Shown here: piece by piece, positions 34,419 to 43,943 of the stretch
Layout of the letters: each line of letters begins with the position of its first letter
Numbering within the stretch: the stretch's first letter is position 1
Assembly: GCF_017792025.1 (NCBI RefSeq)
Contig: NZ_CP046956.1
Location: 372,001 to 436,000, forward strand
DNA: 64,000 nt
DNA from: Sediminibacillus dalangtanensis
GTDB lineage: Bacteria; Bacillota; Bacilli; Bacillales; Amphibacillaceae
Reading direction: 5' to 3'
Notes under the pieces: generated by a model
Told to the model about the DNA's origin: nothing
The model's database searches: none
What the model saw: only the letters and a program-made list of their open reading frames with translations
Translations under genes and position numbers: made by a program

Positions 34419-35010
34419 GAAACAGCGGCTGGCTGTATTTGCTTCCGGAACCGGCAGCAACTTTGTGGCAATAGCAGATGCAATCGACCAGGGGAGATTG
34501 GATGCGGAAATCGTTTTGTTGGTTTGTGATAATTCTGAGGCTAAGGTTATCGGAAAAGCCAGGGACCGTCAAATTCCCGTATTTGTTTTTCAAGCTAAAA
34601 ACTATCCATCAAAAGTGGATTATGAACGGGATATATTGCAAGAACTGAATCATTGCCAGGCGGAATGGTTGATTTTGGCCGGTTATATGCGGCTGGTCGG
34701 CGATACGCTGCTCGACCCTTTCGAAGGGCGTATCGTCAACATTCATCCCTCTTTGCTACCTGCCTTTCCTGGTAAGGATGCAATCGGACAGGCGCTTTCC
34801 GCAGGGGTCAAGGTGACCGGGGTAACGGTCCATTTTGTCGACGAAGGGATGGACACAGGGACAATCATCGATCAGGAAGTTATCAGGATCCAGCCCGAGG
34901 ATGATCAGGACACCTTGCAGGCAAACATCCAGGAAATCGAACACCGGCTTTTTCCCAAGACGATTCAAGCACTCATTCAGACGGAAAAGAGAGAGGAGAT
35001 TAAATCATGA
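34411..35010 (+). CDS. purN: Phosphoribosylglycinamide formyltransferase
   Basis: 199 residues. The folate-dependent GART fold is shown by FASGTGSNF near the N-terminus and [12 protein letters not shown], with the catalytic [10 protein letters not shown] motif. It transfers formyl from 10-formyl-THF to GAR. Starts within purM; its stop overlaps the purH start (ATGA). Confidence 0.95.
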   Translation: MHEKQRLAVFASGTGSNFVAIADAIDQGRLDAEIVLLVCDNSEAKVIGKARDRQIPVFVFQAKNYPSKVDYERDILQELNHCQAEWLILAGYMRLVGDTLLDPFEGRIVNIHPSLLPAFPGKDAIGQALSAGVKVTGVTVHFVDEGMDTGTIIDQEVIRIQPEDDQDTLQANIQEIEHRLFPKTIQALIQTEKREEIKS

Positions 35011-36539
35011 AGAAGCGCGCATTATTAAGTGTGTCAGATAAAAGCAATGTAGTTGATTTTGCGAAAGGGCTGGACCGGCTGGGCTATGAGCTGGTATCTA
35101 CGGGAGGAACCTTGAGGACCCTGCAGGAAGCTGGACTTTCGGCTGTTCCGGTTTCAGATGTAACCAAATTCGATGAAATTCTGGACGGCCGGGTCAAAAC
35201 GCTGCACCCGAATATTCACGGCGGGTTGCTGGCAAAACGCGATGAAGACGGACATCTGAAGCAGCTGGAGGAGCGGGGAATCGATCCAATCGATATCGTA
35301 GTGGTCAATCTTTATCCATTTAAACAAACGATTGATCAACCCGAGGTCACCGAAGCGACTGCAATTGAAAACATCGATATCGGCGGTCCGACCATGCTTC
35401 GGGCAGCGGCGAAAAATTTCCGGGATGTCACAGTGGTAGTCGACCCTGATGATTATCAGCAGGTGTTGGAAAAGCTGGAACATGGCGGACTGCAAGTGGA
35501 TGACCGTAAACAGTTAGCGGCCAAGGTCTTCCGTCATACTGCCAATTATGATGCCATGATTGCCGGGTATTTTTCCGAAATTACAGAGGAGACCGCTCCG
35601 GAAACTTACACCGTTACATATGAAAAAGTACAATCGTTGCGCTATGGGGAGAACCCTCACCAAAGTGCAGCTTTTTATAAACAGCCGAATGGAAAGAGCG
35701 CCTCGATTGCCAACGCAGAACAGCTGCATGGCAAGGAGCTTTCCTACAATAACATTCAGGACGCCAATGCAGCATTGGAGATGGTCCTGGAATACGAAGG
35801 ACCGACAGCAGTCGCGGTCAAGCATATGAACCCGTGTGGGATCGGGGTTGGAAAAACAATTGGAGGAGCTTTCCACAAGGCCTACCAGGCAGATCCCGTT
35901 TCGATTTTTGGCGGTATTGTCGCTTTAAACCGTGAAGTGGATAGAGCGACTGCAGAACAATTGAAGGAGATTTTTTTGGAAATTGTCATAGCCCCTTCCT
36001 TCTCAGACGAGGCAATGGAATTGTTGACGGAGAAGAAAAATATCCGTCTATTGAAAATACCGATGGAGACTGCCGGCAATAACGGGCAAAAAGTCGTCAG
36101 TGTCACCGGCGGTCTGCTGGTGCAGGACGTCGATAGCGGCCAAGTGACCGAACAGGATTTGACCGTGGCGACAAGCAGAAAGCCAAATGAGCAAGAAATG
36201 AAAGACCTGCTGTTTGCCTGGAAAGCAGTCAAACATGTGAAGTCCAATGCCATCGTGGTTGCCAATCAAGACCAGACATTGGGGGTTGGCGCCGGGCAAA
36301 TGAATCGCGTAGGCGCGGCGAAAATCGCACTTGAACAAGCTGGGGAACAGGCTAAAGGAGCTGTCATGGCTTCGGATGCCTTTTTCCCGATGCCTGATAC
36401 GGTAGAGATCGCTGCGAGGGCTGGAATTACTGCGATTATCCAGCCAGGAGGTTCAAAGCGGGACGAAGATTCCATCAAAGCCTGCGACGAACATGGAATC
36501 GCCATGGTCTTCACTGGCATGAGGCATTTCAAGCATTAA
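35007..36539 (+). CDS. purH: Bifunctional AICAR transformylase / IMP cyclohydrolase
   Basis: 510 residues. The N-terminal MGS-like IMP cyclohydrolase domain includes [15 protein letters not shown] and [12 protein letters not shown]; the transformylase domain has [10 protein letters not shown] and ends in [17 protein letters not shown]. It performs the last two steps to IMP. AGAGAGGAG precedes the ATG within purN. A small hairpin separates it from purD. Confidence 0.96.
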   Translation: MKKRALLSVSDKSNVVDFAKGLDRLGYELVSTGGTLRTLQEAGLSAVPVSDVTKFDEILDGRVKTLHPNIHGGLLAKRDEDGHLKQLEERGIDPIDIVVVNLYPFKQTIDQPEVTEATAIENIDIGGPTMLRAAAKNFRDVTVVVDPDDYQQVLEKLEHGGLQVDDRKQLAAKVFRHTANYDAMIAGYFSEITEETAPETYTVTYEKVQSLRYGENPHQSAAFYKQPNGKSASIANAEQLHGKELSYNNIQDANAALEMVLEYEGPTAVAVKHMNPCGIGVGKTIGGAFHKAYQADPVSIFGGIVALNREVDRATAEQLKEIFLEIVIAPSFSDEAMELLTEKKNIRLLKIPMETAGNNGQKVVSVTGGLLVQDVDSGQVTEQDLTVATSRKPNEQEMKDLLFAWKAVKHVKSNAIVVANQDQTLGVGAGQMNRVGAAKIALEQAGEQAKGAVMASDAFFPMPDTVEIAARAGITAIIQPGGSKRDEDSIKACDEHGIAMVFTGMRHFKH

Positions 36540-36551
36540 CAGGACGGAGAA

Positions 36552-36585
36552 AGCGGGACCTGAAAAATGAGGTTCCGCTGCTTTT
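36552..36585 (+). terminator. Weak hairpin between purH and purD
   Basis: AGCGGGACCT pairs with AGGTTCCGCT (one G-U pair) around an 8-nt loop, followed by TGCTTTTG. It could attenuate purD or stabilise the upstream message; the T-run is short, so full termination is unlikely. Confidence 0.45.
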
Positions 36586-36614
36586 GATTCAGAGCAGTAC
36601 AGAGGAGGGATTTG

Positions 36615-37886
36615 ATGAACGTATTAGTAATCGGCAGTGGCGGACGGGAACATAGCATGGTAAAAAAGCTCAAGGAAAGCAAGCATGTCGATAAGTTGTA
36701 TGCCGCACCGGGAAACGGCGGGATCTGCCAGGATGCACAGTGTGTACCGATAAAGGATGACCAAATCGAAGAACTTGCTGCGTTTGCGAAAGAGACGGAC
36801 ATCGACTGGACCATCGTCGGTCCGGAAAACCCGCTGGCCGCAGGCATTGTCAACGCGTTTGAAAAAGAACAGCTGCAAATTTTCGGACCTGCGCAGGAAG
36901 CGGCCATCATTGAAGGCAGCAAGGATTTTGCCAAAGGATTCATGGATAAGTATGGTATTCCGACTGCTGCTTATCAAACCTTTACCGACGCTGACCAAGC
37001 CAAGTCTTATATTCGTGATCAAGGAGCCCCGATTGTTATCAAAGCAGACGGACTTGCAGCCGGCAAAGGAGTAGTAGTGGCCGAGACGCTGGAACAGGCT
37101 CTGGTTGCTGTTGACGATATGCTGATGGAAAACGAATTTGGAAATGCGGGAAGCAGAATTGTCGTTGAAGAATTTTTAGAAGGAAAAGAATTTTCCCTGA
37201 TGGCATTTGTAAACGGCAGCCAGGTCTATCCGATGATACCTGCCCGTGACCATAAACGGGCCCATGAAGGGGATAGAGGACCGAATACCGGCGGGATGGG
37301 CGCCTATGCTCCAATCCCGGAATTGGACGCTGCGGTTGTCGAATCAGCCATCTCTGATATTTTAAAGCCTGCTGCTGCCGGAATGGCCGCAGAAAACCGG
37401 TCGTTTTCCGGTGTGCTTTATGCTGGCTTGATTGAAACCCCCGAAGGTCCCAAAGTAATCGAATTCAATGCCCGGATGGGCGATCCGGAAACCCAGGTCG
37501 TGCTCCCGTTGCTGGAAAATGACTTGCTGCAAGTCATCATCGATGTGAAGGCAGGAAAAGATCCTCATTTGACATGGAAGGAAGCAGCATGTATCGGAAC
37601 AGTCGTTGCTTCTGCCGGCTATCCTGGCGCATACGAAAAATCCAAACCGCTGCCTGCTCTGAATGGTGCGGAAGAAGAAGGCTGTTTTGTGATTCATGCC
37701 GGCACAAAGCAGGAGGGCGATCAATTTGTATCTGCAGGCGGCCGCGTCCTGCTGGCTGGCTCGTTACAAAAAGATCAGCAGGCTGCACAGGAGGCAGTTT
37801 ATTCCTTCCTGAAAAGGTTTGATGGCAATGAGGACTTTTTTTATCGTCGTGACATCGGTTTTGCCGACAAAACAGAAAAAGCATAA
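36615..37886 (+). CDS. purD: Phosphoribosylamine-glycine ligase
   Basis: 423 residues from ATG 36615 with AGAGGAGGG upstream. ATP-grasp enzyme with the N-terminal VLVIGSGGREHSMVKKL, the IVIKADGLAAGKGV loop and HKRAHEGDRGPNTGGMGA. It makes GAR from phosphoribosylamine and glycine. Last gene of the purine operon; a terminator overlaps its stop. Confidence 0.96.
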   Translation: MNVLVIGSGGREHSMVKKLKESKHVDKLYAAPGNGGICQDAQCVPIKDDQIEELAAFAKETDIDWTIVGPENPLAAGIVNAFEKEQLQIFGPAQEAAIIEGSKDFAKGFMDKYGIPTAAYQTFTDADQAKSYIRDQGAPIVIKADGLAAGKGVVVAETLEQALVAVDDMLMENEFGNAGSRIVVEEFLEGKEFSLMAFVNGSQVYPMIPARDHKRAHEGDRGPNTGGMGAYAPIPELDAAVVESAISDILKPAAAGMAAENRSFSGVLYAGLIETPEGPKVIEFNARMGDPETQVVLPLLENDLLQVIIDVKAGKDPHLTWKEAACIGTVVASAGYPGAYEKSKPLPALNGAEEEGCFVIHAGTKQEGDQFVSAGGRVLLAGSLQKDQQAAQEAVYSFLKRFDGNEDFFYRRDIGFADKTEKA

Positions 37887-37914
37887 AAGGGCAGCCACCA
37901 GCTGCCCTTTTTCC
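37884..37914 (+). terminator. Rho-independent terminator of the purine operon
   Basis: AAAAGGGCAGC and GCTGCCCTTTTT flank a 5-nt loop. The left arm begins in the purD stop codon. The 136 nt between this and the long repeat hold nothing I can support. Confidence 0.92.
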
Positions 37915-38050
37915 ATGCCTAAACAAGCTTGATGATTTTTCCGATAATAAGATAAGATGTTTCTATGTGTTACCTTTGCGGAAAACCTATAAACTACGAC
38001 ATGGTTTGGATGCGTCTTCCTGACTTCTTACTTTTGTTGACTTGGAATTC

Positions 38051-38603
38051 GACGCTGTGAAAATACCCTGCGCTTTCCGCGGGCGGCTGGTGAGCTTCCT
38101 CGAGCTGACGCTCTGCGGGATCTCACCGAGGCCTTTCCTCCCGCGGGAGTCTCCGGGTATTTTCTTCGCTAGGAACAGCTTCCTGTTTATAACCCCGTGT
38201 ACTAGATATTTTTTATTCATGGTACTCCATGTACCGTTTTATCAAAAGACATAGCTAGGAAAACAAGTAGAAAGTCCAAGTACAGGAGAAAAGACGGAAC
38301 TCCAACTGTTTTTTATTAAAAGACGTACATATTTCCTGACAACCGTTTTTAAGATGGCTTGTTGGGTCTCAAAGAAAAGTTCTCTACGCTTGCGATAATC
38401 AGCATGCTTTTTAGCGCAGGTAGCATACGCAGACTCCTGCGGGAACAGCACGAGCTGAAGATCCACTTGGTAAAGCGGTTTTCTTTACCAAGTTAGCTGA
38501 AGCCGTGCCCGCGGAAAGCGAAGTATGCTACCGAAGCGGTGGTTAGCACGCTTTTTGAATAGGCAATGACACTTCCCATTACAGTTAATGCGCAGTTTCT
38601 ATC
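38051..38603 (-). repeat. Long interspersed repeat, copy 2 (~553 bp, inverted)
   Basis: Reverse-complement counterpart of 22547-23108. Read on the minus strand it begins GATAGAAACTGCGCAT, contains GGTAGCATACTTCGC and CCTAGCTATGTCTTTTGAT, and ends CGCAGGGTATTTTCACAG. The structured ends are conserved, including the TTGGTAAAG hairpin. The two copies bracket hsp20, yebE-yebG and the whole purine operon as 15-kb-apart inverted repeats. From 38604 to 38837 I see only the yerA promoter region. Confidence 0.85.
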
Positions 38604-38798
38604 AACTGTGAATAGCTAGGCTTCAGGCTTCGACTAAGGATTAAAAGGCTCCCCCTCTTATAGGAATAAAGCCCGGTTTCGTAAAGGACCAGTTATCATC
38701 ATAATTAATCGACGTTTTCGTGAATAGAATAATAGTAAAAATATGAAGATTTTGTTATATTATCTTCCAAATGCTTATCTTTGATTTCTACCTTGTGT

Positions 38799-38804
38799 TA
38801 CGAT
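38799..38804 (+). promoter_or_regulatory. Candidate extended -10 promoter for yerA
   Basis: TGTTACGAT (38796-38804) has an extended TG and a TACGAT -10, 34 nt before the start codon. No good -35 at 17 nt; TTGATT at 38781 is too close. No PurR box is visible here. Confidence 0.4.
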
Positions 38805-38837
38805 AGAAAAAACAATCAGAGAATAGGAGAATTTGCC

Positions 38838-40580
38838 ATGAATGAGCACCGCTATCGCTGGAGAAACAAACAACTGCGCGAACATGTTTCCGTAATCGAC
38901 GGTCTGCTTGCACCGACATTGCTTTTGAAAAATGTCGTTTACTTAAATGTATTCTTAAAAAAATGGATCAAAGCAAATATTTGGGTATATCAAGACCGTA
39001 TCGTTTATGTCGGAGACCGCCTGCCAAAAAACACAAATGGCACAGAAGTAACCGACTGCGAAGGAAAGTATGCTGTACCTGGGTACATAGAGCCGCATGC
39101 ACACCCGTTCCAATTATATAATCCGCATCAGCTGAGTGAATATGTTGCCCAAACTGGTACGACAACATTGATGAACGACAACCTGATTTGGCTATATTTA
39201 TTAGAAATAAAGAAAGCGTTTACACTTTTGGATCATTTTATGGATCTGCCCGTGTCGATGTACTGGTGGGCAAGATTCGATCCCCAATCTTCTTTGCAGG
39301 ATGAGCTGGGTGTGTTCAGTAATTCCCAAGTCATTTCCTGGCTCGAGCACGAAGCCGTTGTTCAGGGAGGGGAACTGACTTCCTGGCCGCAGGTGCTGGA
39401 AGACGATGACCGGATTTTATACTGGATGCAGGAATCGAAACGACTGGGAAAACCAATCGAAGGCCACTTCCCGGGCGCTTCGGAACACACATTGATTAAA
39501 ATGAAACTGCTCGGCGCTAGTGCCGATCATGAAGCCATGACCGGCCAGGATGTAGTGGAACGCCTGCAATCCGGTTATCAGGCAGGGTTGCGGTATTCCT
39601 CGATTCGACCGGATTTACCGAAGATTCTGGAAGAAATCCAACAGCTGGGCGTGGATCAGTTTGACCAGCTTACGATGACCACGGATGGATCAACCCCTTC
39701 ATTTTATGAAAAAGGCATGATGAACCAGTGTATCCGCATAGCATTGGAACAAGGGGTCCCTGTCGAAGATGCCTATATGATGGCCAGTTACAATGCCGCC
39801 AAGCACTTCAATATGCGAGACAGACTGGGGAGCATCGCACCGGGGCAGGTAGCACATATCAATCTGCTCGAAGCGAAGGACAATCCAGACCCTGTCTCGG
39901 TGATTGCAAAAGGCCAGTGGATGAAACGGAATGGCAGTCAGGTATCACTTGAGCGTTCCATTGATTGGAAGGAGTATGGAATCGGACCGCTGGAGCTGGA
40001 CTGGGACTTGGAAGATGGCGATTTGCAATTTTCCATTCCTATCGGCTTGGAGATGGTCAATGATGTCATCATCAAACCGGTTGCCCTGACACTGGATGTC
40101 ACCGTGGACGAAATCGAGGAAAAATATGATGAAGCATTTCTAATGCTGGCAAGCCGCGAAGGGAAATGGCGAGTCAATACGGTGATCAAAGGGTTTACCA
40201 ACAAGCTTGGGGGTATGGTCAGCTCTTATTCCAACACAGGGGATATCGTATTGATCGGAAAGAACAAACAGGATTTGATGCTGGCATTCCGGCATATGAA
40301 AGAAATCGGCGGCGGAATCGTCATGGCTCACCAAGGCGAAATCATTTACGAGATGCCGCTGCCTTTGGCGGGTATGATGTTTTCCGGGAAAATGGAAGAA
40401 CTGATTGAGAAAGAAAGAGAGCTGAAATCAATCCTGAAAGCATTTGGCTATCGGTACAATGATCCGGTATATAATCTGCTGTTTTTATCATCGACCCATT
40501 TGCCGTTTATCCGGATAACCCCGAAAGGAATCATCGATGTGAAAAAGAAGGAGGTTCTTTTTCCGGCAATCATGCGGTAA
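38838..40580 (+). CDS. yerA: Adenine deaminase-like amidohydrolase (YerA)
   Basis: 580 residues from ATG 38838, with AGGAG 9 nt upstream; identical in length to B. subtilis YerA as I recall. Metal-site motifs GYIEPHAHPFQL, IEGHFPGAS and TMTTDGSTPS correspond to the H-x-H, H and D ligands of the AdeC family, though the usual DGHIHIES form is altered. The predicted reaction is deamination of adenine to hypoxanthine, fitting its place after the purine operon. Substrate specificity of YerA-type proteins is less certain than for AdeC. Confidence 0.85.
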   Translation: MNEHRYRWRNKQLREHVSVIDGLLAPTLLLKNVVYLNVFLKKWIKANIWVYQDRIVYVGDRLPKNTNGTEVTDCEGKYAVPGYIEPHAHPFQLYNPHQLSEYVAQTGTTTLMNDNLIWLYLLEIKKAFTLLDHFMDLPVSMYWWARFDPQSSLQDELGVFSNSQVISWLEHEAVVQGGELTSWPQVLEDDDRILYWMQESKRLGKPIEGHFPGASEHTLIKMKLLGASADHEAMTGQDVVERLQSGYQAGLRYSSIRPDLPKILEEIQQLGVDQFDQLTMTTDGSTPSFYEKGMMNQCIRIALEQGVPVEDAYMMASYNAAKHFNMRDRLGSIAPGQVAHINLLEAKDNPDPVSVIAKGQWMKRNGSQVSLERSIDWKEYGIGPLELDWDLEDGDLQFSIPIGLEMVNDVIIKPVALTLDVTVDEIEEKYDEAFLMLASREGKWRVNTVIKGFTNKLGGMVSSYSNTGDIVLIGKNKQDLMLAFRHMKEIGGGIVMAHQGEIIYEMPLPLAGMMFSGKMEELIEKERELKSILKAFGYRYNDPVYNLLFLSSTHLPFIRITPKGIIDVKKKEVLFPAIMR

Positions 40581-40633
40581 AATAGAGGTTAAAACAAAAT
40601 AGAGAGAGAAAACAGACAAAGGTGTGTGGGGAA

Positions 40634-41698
40634 ATGCGAAATAAATGGGTGAAACTGGCTCTCGGTTTGCTGCTGATTTTCGTGCTGGCAGCGGCCTGCT
40701 CGAAGGACGAGCAGGCACAGGAGCCTGAATCGGAACCAGATGATCAGGAACAGGAGGAACCGGTTGGCGAGCCGGAAGAACCCGAAGAACCAGCGTATGA
40801 AAATGTCTATCCGTTAACCGGAATTGGCACAAACGATCCAGTCGATAACCGGATTGTTGCTGTTATGGTCAACAACCACCAGAAGGCAAGGCCGCAGTCC
40901 GGCTTGACGAAAGCGGATATTGTTTTTGAGATTTTGGCTGAAGGAAGAATTACGAGATTCATGGCATTATTCCACAGTGAACAGCCGGAAGTAGTCGGGC
41001 CGGTGAGAAGTGCCCGGCCGTATTATTTCAATCTGGCGGATGACTATGACGCTCTTTATGTGTATCACGGGGCTGCCAACTTTATCGAAGACATGCTGAA
41101 AAACGGAGCCGCCGATCACTTGAACGGGGCGTACTATGATAATGACGGTCATTTGTTCAAGCGGTCACAGGACCGGGTGGCACCCCATAATTCCTATTTG
41201 CAGTTTGACGCCGTGAAAGAGGTCGCCGAGGAAAAAGGCTATGAGATGCAGGCAGAATATGAGCCGTTACCGTTTTTGAACGAGGAGGAAACAGCCGCTA
41301 TTTCCGGGGATAGTGCCTCCGAAGTTTCGTTTTCTTACAATGATACCCCAGTACGTTATGTCTATGATGAGAAACTGGAAAAATATTTGCGGTATAATGG
41401 AGATAGCCAGACAGTTGAACTGGACTCCGATGAAGCGGTACAATTAGATAACGTCTTGATCATGGCGACTCATCATGAAGTCATCGACGATGCCGGCAGG
41501 CGTGAAGTGGACATGGAGTCCGGAGGCAAGGCGTACTTGCTTCAAAAAGGTATAGTACAGGAAGTCCAATGGGCAAACATCGATGGGGAAATCCTTCCGG
41601 TGAAAGACGGAGAACCAGTAAGACTGGTTCCGGGCATAACCTGGGTCAATGTAGTGCCGGACAGACAAAGCCTGGAAGAGACTGTCACCATCAACTAG
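40634..41698 (+). CDS. yerB: DUF3048 lipoprotein (YerB-like)
   Basis: 354 residues from ATG 40634 (AAAGGTG about 9 nt upstream). Signal peptide ending in LAAAC, then a Glu/Pro-rich linker and the DUF3048 region with IVAVMVNNHQKARPQSGL and GPVRSARPYYFNLA. An extracytoplasmic lipoprotein of unknown function. It follows yerA and precedes yerC as in B. subtilis. Confidence 0.86.
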   Translation: MRNKWVKLALGLLLIFVLAAACSKDEQAQEPESEPDDQEQEEPVGEPEEPEEPAYENVYPLTGIGTNDPVDNRIVAVMVNNHQKARPQSGLTKADIVFEILAEGRITRFMALFHSEQPEVVGPVRSARPYYFNLADDYDALYVYHGAANFIEDMLKNGAADHLNGAYYDNDGHLFKRSQDRVAPHNSYLQFDAVKEVAEEKGYEMQAEYEPLPFLNEEETAAISGDSASEVSFSYNDTPVRYVYDEKLEKYLRYNGDSQTVELDSDEAVQLDNVLIMATHHEVIDDAGRREVDMESGGKAYLLQKGIVQEVQWANIDGEILPVKDGEPVRLVPGITWVNVVPDRQSLEETVTIN

Positions 41699-41737
41699 GA
41701 AACGTATTGGACAACCTCTTACAAGGAGTGTAGGAAA

Positions 41738-42052
41738 ATGCAAATAGATAAACTACGGGGCGAGCAGCTCGATCGATTGTTCGATGCCATTCTCAGCCTG
41801 GAGGATCGGGAAGAATGCTATCGTTTTTTCGACGATATCGCTACAATCAGTGAGATTCAGGCACTGGCACAAAGATTGTTGGTAGCAAAAATGCTCCGTG
41901 AAGGGGACACGTACGGGGTGATTGTCGAAGAATCGAATGCTTCGACGACAACCATTTCCCGTGTAAAGCGCTGCCTAAATTACGGGAACGACGCTTATTC
42001 GATGGTCCTCGATCGGCTGGAGCAAAACGATAAGGATGAAGAGGAAAGGTAA
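41738..42052 (+). CDS. yerC: TrpR-related protein YerC/YecD
   Basis: 104 residues, the usual family length. The TrpR-like helix-turn-helix is seen in EIQALAQRLLVAKMLREG and NASTTTISRVKRCLNYG. A predicted DNA-binding protein whose targets I do not know. ACAAGGAGTG precedes the ATG; a terminator follows. Confidence 0.88.
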   Translation: MQIDKLRGEQLDRLFDAILSLEDREECYRFFDDIATISEIQALAQRLLVAKMLREGDTYGVIVEESNASTTTISRVKRCLNYGNDAYSMVLDRLEQNDKDEEER

Positions 42053-42055
42053 TAA

Positions 42056-42096
42056 GGCGCCGGGTCTGCGATAACGTGGACCGGCGTTTGTTTTGA
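42056..42096 (+). terminator. Rho-independent terminator after yerC
   Basis: GCGCCGGGTC and GACCGGCG arms (one bulged G) followed by TTTGTTTTG. Confidence 0.75.
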
Positions 42097-42123
42097 AGAA
42101 TAAGAAGTCTTGGGGGTCATAAC

Positions 42124-43110
42124 ATGGTCAAATTCGGGATAATCGGTACTAATTGGATCACGGAAAAATTCCTTGATGGCGCTGCACAAGTGGAAGATTT
42201 CCAATTGACAGCAGTTTATTCAAGGACAGAGGAAAAAGCACGTACATTCGCGCTAAAGCACAAAGCCGAACATACCTACACAGATTTACAAGCGTTCGCG
42301 TCCAGCGATACTTTCGATGCTGTCTATATTGCCAGTCCCAATTCGCTGCACGCTGAACAGGCGATAGCGTGTATGGAACATGGGAAGCACGTGATGGTGG
42401 AAAAGTCGATTGCTTCTAACAGTCGTGAGGTAGAACGGATGATCGAAACGGCAAAACGGAACGGCGTTTTATTGATGGAAGCGTTGAAGACTGTTTTCCT
42501 CCCTAATTTTCAAACAGTGCAGGATAATCTGGAGAAAATCGGACCAGTCCGCCGTTACTTTGCCAGCTACTGCCAATACTCTTCGCGTTATGATGCCTAT
42601 AAGGAAGGGACCGTGCTCAATGCATTCAACCCGGCTTTTTCCAACGGCTCGTTAATGGATATCGGCGTGTATTGCATCTATCCGATGGTTACGCTGTTTG
42701 GTGGTCCGGAACGTGTAACGGCTAGCAGTCTGATGTTGGAGTCCGGCGTTGATGGGCAAGGCAGCGCCATTTTTGACTACCCGGAATTCAATGGAGCGGT
42801 GATGTACTCCAAAATAGCTGATTCCTATCTCCCTTCTGAAATCCAGGGAGAGAAAGGTAGTATACTGGTGGATAATATCAACACACCTACGCGTGTGGAA
42901 ATCAAGTATAAAGACGGCACGAACGAGGACGTCAGCAGACCGCAAGTGGAAAATGGAATGTTTTATGAAGCAGAAGCTTTTGTTGAGCTGATAAAGCAAG
43001 GGAAAACCGAATCGGATATCTGTACGCTCGAGCGATCGTTGGAAACATCCAGGGTGCTGGAAGAAATTCGAAAACAGTCGGGTGTCCATTTTCCGGCAGA
43101 TGAGCGATAG
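42124..43110 (+). CDS. Gfo/Idh/MocA family oxidoreductase (YulF-like)
   Basis: 328 residues. N-terminal Rossmann domain with FGIIGTNWIT, a YIASPNSLHAEQA segment and the EKS motif (variant of EKP) at about residue 95, then the C-terminal substrate domain with DIGVYCIYP. Family members are NAD(P)-dependent dehydrogenases of sugars or cyclitols; the protein resembles B. subtilis YulF as I recall it. Single-gene unit with a strong terminator. Confidence 0.82.
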   Translation: MVKFGIIGTNWITEKFLDGAAQVEDFQLTAVYSRTEEKARTFALKHKAEHTYTDLQAFASSDTFDAVYIASPNSLHAEQAIACMEHGKHVMVEKSIASNSREVERMIETAKRNGVLLMEALKTVFLPNFQTVQDNLEKIGPVRRYFASYCQYSSRYDAYKEGTVLNAFNPAFSNGSLMDIGVYCIYPMVTLFGGPERVTASSLMLESGVDGQGSAIFDYPEFNGAVMYSKIADSYLPSEIQGEKGSILVDNINTPTRVEIKYKDGTNEDVSRPQVENGMFYEAEAFVELIKQGKTESDICTLERSLETSRVLEEIRKQSGVHFPADER

Positions 43111-43136
43111 ATACAAATGGTAAAACAAAAGACAAG

Positions 43137-43172
43137 GAAAAGCCTAAATCACACGGGGATTTAGGCTTTTTT
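43137..43172 (+). terminator. Rho-independent terminator
   Basis: AAAAAGCCTAAATC and GATTTAGGCTTTTTT arms around a 7-nt loop. Confidence 0.92.
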
Positions 43173-43335
43173 GTATGGAGCGACGCTGGGATGGTAGTTA
43201 TCCTACTCCTTGTTTTTTCAGATTTTTCTAATAAACAATGGAAATGAATGTTAAAATGAAGGTAAGTAAGAGGCTAAATACGTCTGTTTACAAAGCAAGA
43301 TTCGTAAATCTGTTGTTAAGGAAAGGGGAAAGACG

Positions 43336-43740
43336 ATGGAGTTTACTGATTTTTCCGCATCCCAAATTAGAATCGCGAGACCTACTGATAAGTTTGAGGA
43401 GATAATTCGTTTTTATGAAAAGGGGCTGGGGCTTAAGATACTTACAACCTTCTCCGGTCACCGCGGGTATGAAGGTGTTATTTTTGGACTGCCTGATCTT
43501 CCTTACCATTTAGAATTCACCCGTCATGCAGACGGAAGTCCTTGTCCTGCTCCCACAAAAGACAACCTGTTGGTTTTTTATATTCCTGATAAGGATGATC
43601 AGGAGAAGGTAGCAGAGAGGTTGAGCGATATGGGATATGGAGAAGTGGAACCGGAAAATCATTATTGGAAAGAAAAAGGAAAAACAATCGAGGATCCCGA
43701 CGGTTGGAGAGTCGTCCTAATGAACACGGACGGTATTTAA
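43336..43740 (+). CDS. VOC-family protein (glyoxalase/bleomycin-resistance fold)
   Basis: 134 residues. Begins MEFTDFSASQIRIARPTD and contains IIRFYEKGLGLKIL and the final IEDPDGWRVVLMNTDG, typical of vicinal-oxygen-chelate proteins. The substrate cannot be inferred. An extended -10, TGTTAAAAT (43249-43257), lies about 80 nt upstream and GGAAAGGGG before the ATG. It opens a more AT-rich accessory stretch lacking from the B. subtilis order. Confidence 0.82.
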   Translation: MEFTDFSASQIRIARPTDKFEEIIRFYEKGLGLKILTTFSGHRGYEGVIFGLPDLPYHLEFTRHADGSPCPAPTKDNLLVFYIPDKDDQEKVAERLSDMGYGEVEPENHYWKEKGKTIEDPDGWRVVLMNTDGI

Positions 43741-43785
43741 AGCAGAAAACGATGCAAATAAAGCAAAACCAGCGAGGTAGAGAAG

Positions 43786-43875
43786 ATGAAAGATTTTTAT
43801 ACAAAAGTTATTGAGTTGCCACTAACAGATGAAGATCATGATAGCTTTCAATTCGTCCTCAATCATGCCGATTGA
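43786..43875 (+). CDS. Very small ORF (29 residues), possibly a gene remnant
   Basis: MKDFYTKVIELPLTDEDHD and ten further residues, with AGGTAGAGAAG before the ATG. Composition is protein-like and acidic. It may be a true small protein or the N-terminal stub of a gene truncated between the VOC and nucleotidyltransferase genes. No homolog recognised. Confidence 0.3.
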   Translation: MKDFYTKVIELPLTDEDHDSFQFVLNHAD

Positions 43876-43943
43876 TCGGAAGAAACGAAATGGTGGCCTT
43901 TATACAGCAACTAAACACGTTCGAAAGGCGGAGGGGGAGTTAG

